This document shows, piece by piece, positions 62,101 through 64,000 of a stretch of DNA of 64,000 bases (position 1 is its first letter; every line of letters starts with the position of its first letter). Under the pieces are notes generated by a model. It was not told the origin of the DNA. It did not search any database and was given only the letters and a program-made list of their open reading frames with translations. The DNA is taken from NCBI GenBank assembly GCA_963833885.1, contig CAWHZU010000036.1:248001-312000 (forward strand), given 5' to 3'. A program made the translations under genes and the position numbers. Source of the DNA: JASHPR01 sp963833885 (GTDB lineage Bacteria; Actinomycetota; Actinomycetes; Streptosporangiales; Streptosporangiaceae).

Positions 62101-62808
62101 CTGGCTCGCGCCGATGCTTTCAGGGAGGTCGGGTGCACCGACGCTCTTGTGGCCGGCGACCACGGTCTTCGGGTTCAGCGCGGCGACCTTGTCGAGGCTG
62201 GCGATCCATGCCTCTCGGCCACGCTCGTCGGTCTCTGCGGTCATCATGTGCACGCCGTTGTAGACGACGTCGCCGCCGACCACGAGGGCGATCGAGGGCA
62301 CGTGCAGAACAGTGGAGTGTTCGGTGTCGCCCTGGCCGACCGAGACCGCGCGCAGCACTTGGCCCTCGAGTTCGAACTCGCCGCCGGTCAGGGCCTCTGG
62401 CAGTACGGGCTCGGCCGGCAGCTCGCCCGGGAAGCTGCTGCGCCAGTAGGCAGACAGGCCGGGGTCGGTCGCCTCGAACTGGGCGCGCTGGACGACCTCG
62501 GGTGTCGCGATGCCCTTCGCGTCGGGGAAGTGCTTCTGCAGCTGGGCCAGGCCGATCCAATGATCGGAGTGGCCGTGGGTGATGTAGACGCCGGTGATGT
62601 GCTTGCCGAACCCGCGCACCCACTCGGCCAGCGCGTCGACCTGCTCGAACGCGACCAGTGTGTCGACCAGGATCGCCTCCTCCTCACCGGCGATCAGCGT
62701 GCTGCTCATCGGCGACCACATCGGCTGGTCGCCCGCCTCGCCCGACGCCCCGGAGAAGGGGCGCATCGGCGCGACATACACATCAACAGTCAACGGCGTT
62801 CCGGGCAT
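59107..62808 (-). CDS. MBL-fold hydrolase fused to LuxR-type (LAL) ATPase regulator
   Basis: 1233 aa from ATG 62808 (GGAGG 6 bp upstream). Residues 1-290 are an MBL-fold enzyme with all metal ligands (VYITHGHSDHWIG; DTEHSTVLHVP; VVGGDVVYN; VVAGHKSVG). A short linker (~291-325) leads into a LAL regulator: VGREEELARLRELVAA, Walker A LLLGESGMGKTLLVTQAV, Walker B LLIAADDAQWLDQ, a long helical repeat region, and a C-terminal LuxR HTH (LTSQQREVAILASRGLTNGE, IADRLFLSPRTVASHLHRSY). The frame is continuous. The junction (61917-61934) is AT-rich with a TATATT and an internal GTG, so it could be a former gene boundary. Confidence 0.83.
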   Translation of the reverse strand: MPGTPLTVDVYVAPMRPFSGASGEAGDQPMWSPMSSTLIAGEEEAILVDTLVAFEQVDALAEWVRGFGKHITGVYITHGHSDHWIGLAQLQKHFPDAKGIATPEVVQRAQFEATDPGLSAYWRSSFPGELPAEPVLPEALTGGEFELEGQVLRAVSVGQGDTEHSTVLHVPSIALVVGGDVVYNGVHMMTAETDERGREAWIASLDKVAALNPKTVVAGHKSVGAPDLPESIGASQQYLRDFSRILNEGGSVEDIVAGMLKLHGDRDNPRTLWHSARLAVAKRRLTWLRIALTIFGGVRLGGSAVTGSATAGNDAALVGREEELARLRELVAAPYAESRALLLLGESGMGKTLLVTQAVRAARAAGMRVLAAAGRESEQDLAFAGLHQLLRPVLSRLSCLPARQADALRGVFALSGVAASPDALLAGMAVLTLLSVVSDEEPLLIAADDAQWLDQASLDALSFASHRMAEERVVLLVSARGTVPPAGFERELPQLLLGPLRLPDAGRLLDAQPCPPRGRAREQVLAQAAGNPMALIELSRLIASDPDAGRRWATEPLPHAGQLTAIMAARYAALPGAARTALLLAAAADSPDLSGHVADLSIEALAPAEAAGLIRLDSSGLQFTHPLARSGAYYGAPFEERAAAHMQIAARLRGSHDRYAWHLAAAALGPDEHVASLLEDSAAEAQRRGGAAAAARTMERAARLSPEDLDKARRMLAAADLAHAAGQSDWVREMASSVLPLTSDPDLRIAARQKIGWSLVWSNQHAEALETLLSVAADARVRRPAVAWDAVGIAATIAHQTGLPGARARVRTALRDLETAGAAAPGIQDPQDSRADGARLWIRACTDPFGSRAEILPDLHRIVAGPLSDPAKVGGAAWTLDETELAVQVLREALTELRAPGVRGSSGAVLSVLEWACLDSGRWDEALSAAREASDIAAAYKMETVAASADLVTATALALRGEHAQVPSLLARVPAAVDESVYRGFAARVRHAAGLAAFGQGRHVTAYAQLSQEFAADGTPLHYQFSYYAIADLAAAAVRAERRLEAKTRLEHALEDVGPPLAPRLTQLAARARGLLADWAEAETHFAAGLADPAGKAWPFERAQLELDYGEWLRRQRRINDAKPLLGSALEAFGRLGAEPWTRRAESELRACGVAAAARPAPWGPLNGLTSQQREVAILASRGLTNGEIADRLFLSPRTVASHLHRSYPKLGIAGRHQLRDLVEQAATSQGSE

Positions 62809-62853
62809 GGGATGCCTCCAGGTGTGCTGCGACTTCACCGGCATGGCAAGCAC

Positions 62854-62874
62854 TATGCTATGTCACATAGCATA
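62854..62874. promoter_or_regulatory. TetR-type operator palindrome between MBL-LAL and TetR genes
   Basis: TATGCTATG (62854-62862) and CATAGCATA (62866-62874) are perfect inverted arms around TCA. The 21-bp site lies between the divergent starts, 46 bp from the MBL-LAL ATG and 54 bp from the TetR GTG, and includes AT-rich promoter-like sequence. Confidence 0.8.
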
Positions 62875-62927
62875 TGTCAATCGGCGGGCGGCGCCCCGCC
62901 GGTAGCGGTCGGCGGGAGAATGGACAG

Positions 62928-63473
62928 GTGCCGGAGAGCGTGCGCGACGCCATGATCGAGGCTGCTTGGATACTGATCGCCGAGCGGGGTTTGGAGGGCA
63001 TGGCTACCCGCGAGGTACTGGCCCGCACCGGCGCGCCGCGCGGCTCCGTCTATCACTACTTCCCGCGCGGGCGCACCGAACTCATCGAACTCGCGATTGA
63101 GCACTCCACCCGGTGGATGCAAGGCCAGATCGAGGCAATCGCTCCGGAGCACCCGAACGATGTTGTCAGGGGCTATCTCGATATCTGGCGGCGGGTACTC
63201 GAAGCCACCGACTTTCATGCCGGCTGCGCGGTCGCGGGCATCGTCACTGGTGGCCACGACGCCAACATGCTCGACAGAGGCGCAGCAGCCTTCGCGGCTA
63301 CCAGCGATGCCCTCGCAAACCTCTTCCAGCAGGTCGGGATGCCGGCTGGCGACGCCCAGCAACAGGCGACGTTGCTGGTATGCGCGGCCGAAGGCGCTGT
63401 CCTGATGGCTCGCGCCCAACGAACTACCGAGCCACTCACCCAGATCGCCGAACAGCTCACAAACGGCTCATAG
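62928..63473 (+). CDS. TetR-family transcriptional regulator
   Basis: 181 aa from GTG 62928 (GGGAG upstream). An in-frame ATG at 62874 is part of the palindrome and would add 18 residues. The HTH is RDAMIEAAWILIAERGLEGM, ATREVLARTGAPRGSVYHYF, PRGRTELIELAIE, as in the LmrA/YxaF type. The ligand domain contains ATDFHAGCAVAGIVTGGHDA. It probably represses itself and the divergent MBL-LAL gene from the 21-bp site. Confidence 0.88.
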   Translation: MPESVRDAMIEAAWILIAERGLEGMATREVLARTGAPRGSVYHYFPRGRTELIELAIEHSTRWMQGQIEAIAPEHPNDVVRGYLDIWRRVLEATDFHAGCAVAGIVTGGHDANMLDRGAAAFAATSDALANLFQQVGMPAGDAQQQATLLVCAAEGAVLMARAQRTTEPLTQIAEQLTNGS

Positions 63474-63514
63474 GAAGCTGGAAATGGGCTGCCCTCGACA
63501 GCCTGACCATATCC

Positions 63515-64000
63515 TCAGCGCCCGAGGTCCTGGAGGAGGAGATCGAGCGTGAGTTCTTCCTCAATGCGGACGTTGCGGTGTCTCATGGCGGGGGCGAGTT
63601 CCGTGTCCCATGGCGTCGCGACGGGCTCGCCGGCCAGCGGCGTCAGCGGATGTGCCGCCGACACTGCGGCTTCGTAGGCCTGGTGGTCGTACCGCCACGG
63701 AGACCAGGGCACCCGCGGCAGCACAGTACGGGCAATCCGGACGCCACCCCAGTCGAAGTCACCGTGGTAGTCAAACCGGGCGCCACCGGCCGTGAGCAGC
63801 TCTAGCAGCCGCCACACGGCCGCCGAAGGCTGGCCGCCGACGCAGACCAGCGGCTGGCATCGCGCACCGAGCTCGTCAGCGGCAGCCGCGACCACCACGG
63901 GGTTCTCGCATATCCGCACCCGGGGGACGCGCACGGGCTCCTCATGGCAGCGAAGCTGACGAAGCGTGAGCACCGTGGGCTGCCCCGCCTCGCGGCATGA
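63515..64000 (-). CDS. jetD: DUF2399/TIGR02679-family protein, JetD-type Wadjet subunit (5' part outside window)
   Basis: The minus-strand frame runs from the window edge (no start needed at 63973) to a stop at 63515, giving the last ~161 residues. VRICENPVVVAAAADELGAR, PLVCVGGQPSAAVWRLLELL, ARFDYHGDFDWGGVRIARTV and YEAAV follow the TOPRIM-like DUF2399 domain of TIGR02679 proteins. In type II Wadjet systems these pair with TIGR02677, TIGR02678 and a SMC-like TIGR02680 protein and act as the plasmid-cutting nuclease. JetD is usually last in the operon, so the other genes should lie to the right. System membership is inferred from family only. Confidence 0.72.
   Translation of the reverse strand, partial: SCREAGQPTVLTLRQLRCHEEPVRVPRVRICENPVVVAAAADELGARCQPLVCVGGQPSAAVWRLLELLTAGGARFDYHGDFDWGGVRIARTVLPRVPWSPWRYDHQAYEAAVSAAHPLTPLAGEPVATPWDTELAPAMRHRNVRIEEELTLDLLLQDLGR

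Overview
The window is high-GC DNA with strong G/C preference at codon third positions, frequent GTG starts and actinobacterial marker families: two SAV2177/DUF574-type methyltransferases, an SCO4226-like DUF4242 protein, a PAS-GAF-SpoIIE phosphatase, PadR, ROK and LAL regulators, and a DUF1906 secreted protein. It looks like chromosomal DNA of a filamentous actinomycete (Streptomycetales or Streptosporangiales type). The genus cannot be fixed from the sequence alone. No rRNA, tRNA or CRISPR array was seen.

Layout. (1) 1-5.4 kb: a catabolic island with an NCS1 permease (cut by the left edge), a GntR/FCD regulator, an HpaB-type flavin monooxygenase and its flavin reductase, with TTGTACACAA-like sites on both sides of the regulator. 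(2) 5.1-10.1 kb: a rearranged zone. A 571-bp segment (3' ends of the flavin reductase and of a BBE-like FAD oxidase) occurs twice in direct orientation, flanking a LuxR/membrane protein/DUF4242 module and a decayed IS256-type transposase. (3) 10.3-17.0 kb: MerR, a methyltransferase, a SpoIIE-type phosphatase, a DUF574 protein and a feruloyl-CoA synthase-like enzyme. (4) 17.2-25.4 kb: a secreted DUF1906 protein, PadR plus membrane protein, LysR/PhyH, YdeI-like, AraC and a transglutaminase-like protein. (5) 25.4-31.8 kb: ROK regulator, DUF1479 and Gfo/Idh/MocA genes; a YefM-YoeB toxin-antitoxin pair; a SolA-like FAD oxidase coupled to an AstE/AspA-type hydrolase. (6) 31.9-40.5 kb: LysE/AraC pair, DHFR-like protein, an orphan peptide-type substrate-binding protein, a SAP-domain protein, EamA and MFS transporters. 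(7) 40.9-49.8 kb: OsmC, a cysteine dioxygenase-rhodanese fusion, Fic, AAA ATPase, an acetate-type transporter, an APC permease with a phosphoesterase, and ArsR. (8) 49.8-57.1 kb: DUF574, a GH18-like protein, LacI, a large secreted glycoside hydrolase and a cold-shock protein. (9) 57.4-64.0 kb: an alpha/beta hydrolase, a metallo-beta-lactamase (MBL) fold protein, a 1233-residue MBL-LuxR(LAL) fusion, a TetR gene behind a 21-bp palindrome, and at the right edge the C-terminal part of a DUF2399/TIGR02679 protein, the JetD-type nuclease subunit of type II Wadjet defence systems.

The most interesting items are the in-frame MBL-LAL fusion next to a stand-alone MBL paralogue and a TetR gene; the Wadjet-type JetD at the edge; a 53-bp palindromic element (19-bp arms, 15-nt loop) found twice 36 kb apart; the 571-bp duplication abutting a decayed IS; the CDO-rhodanese fusion; and the self-consistent GntR operator set. 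Four genes (14.9, 26.8, 34.4 and 39.9 kb) each need one frameshift to read through. This suggests either local decay or residual indel errors in the assembly, and the second possibility also bears on the fusion ORF.
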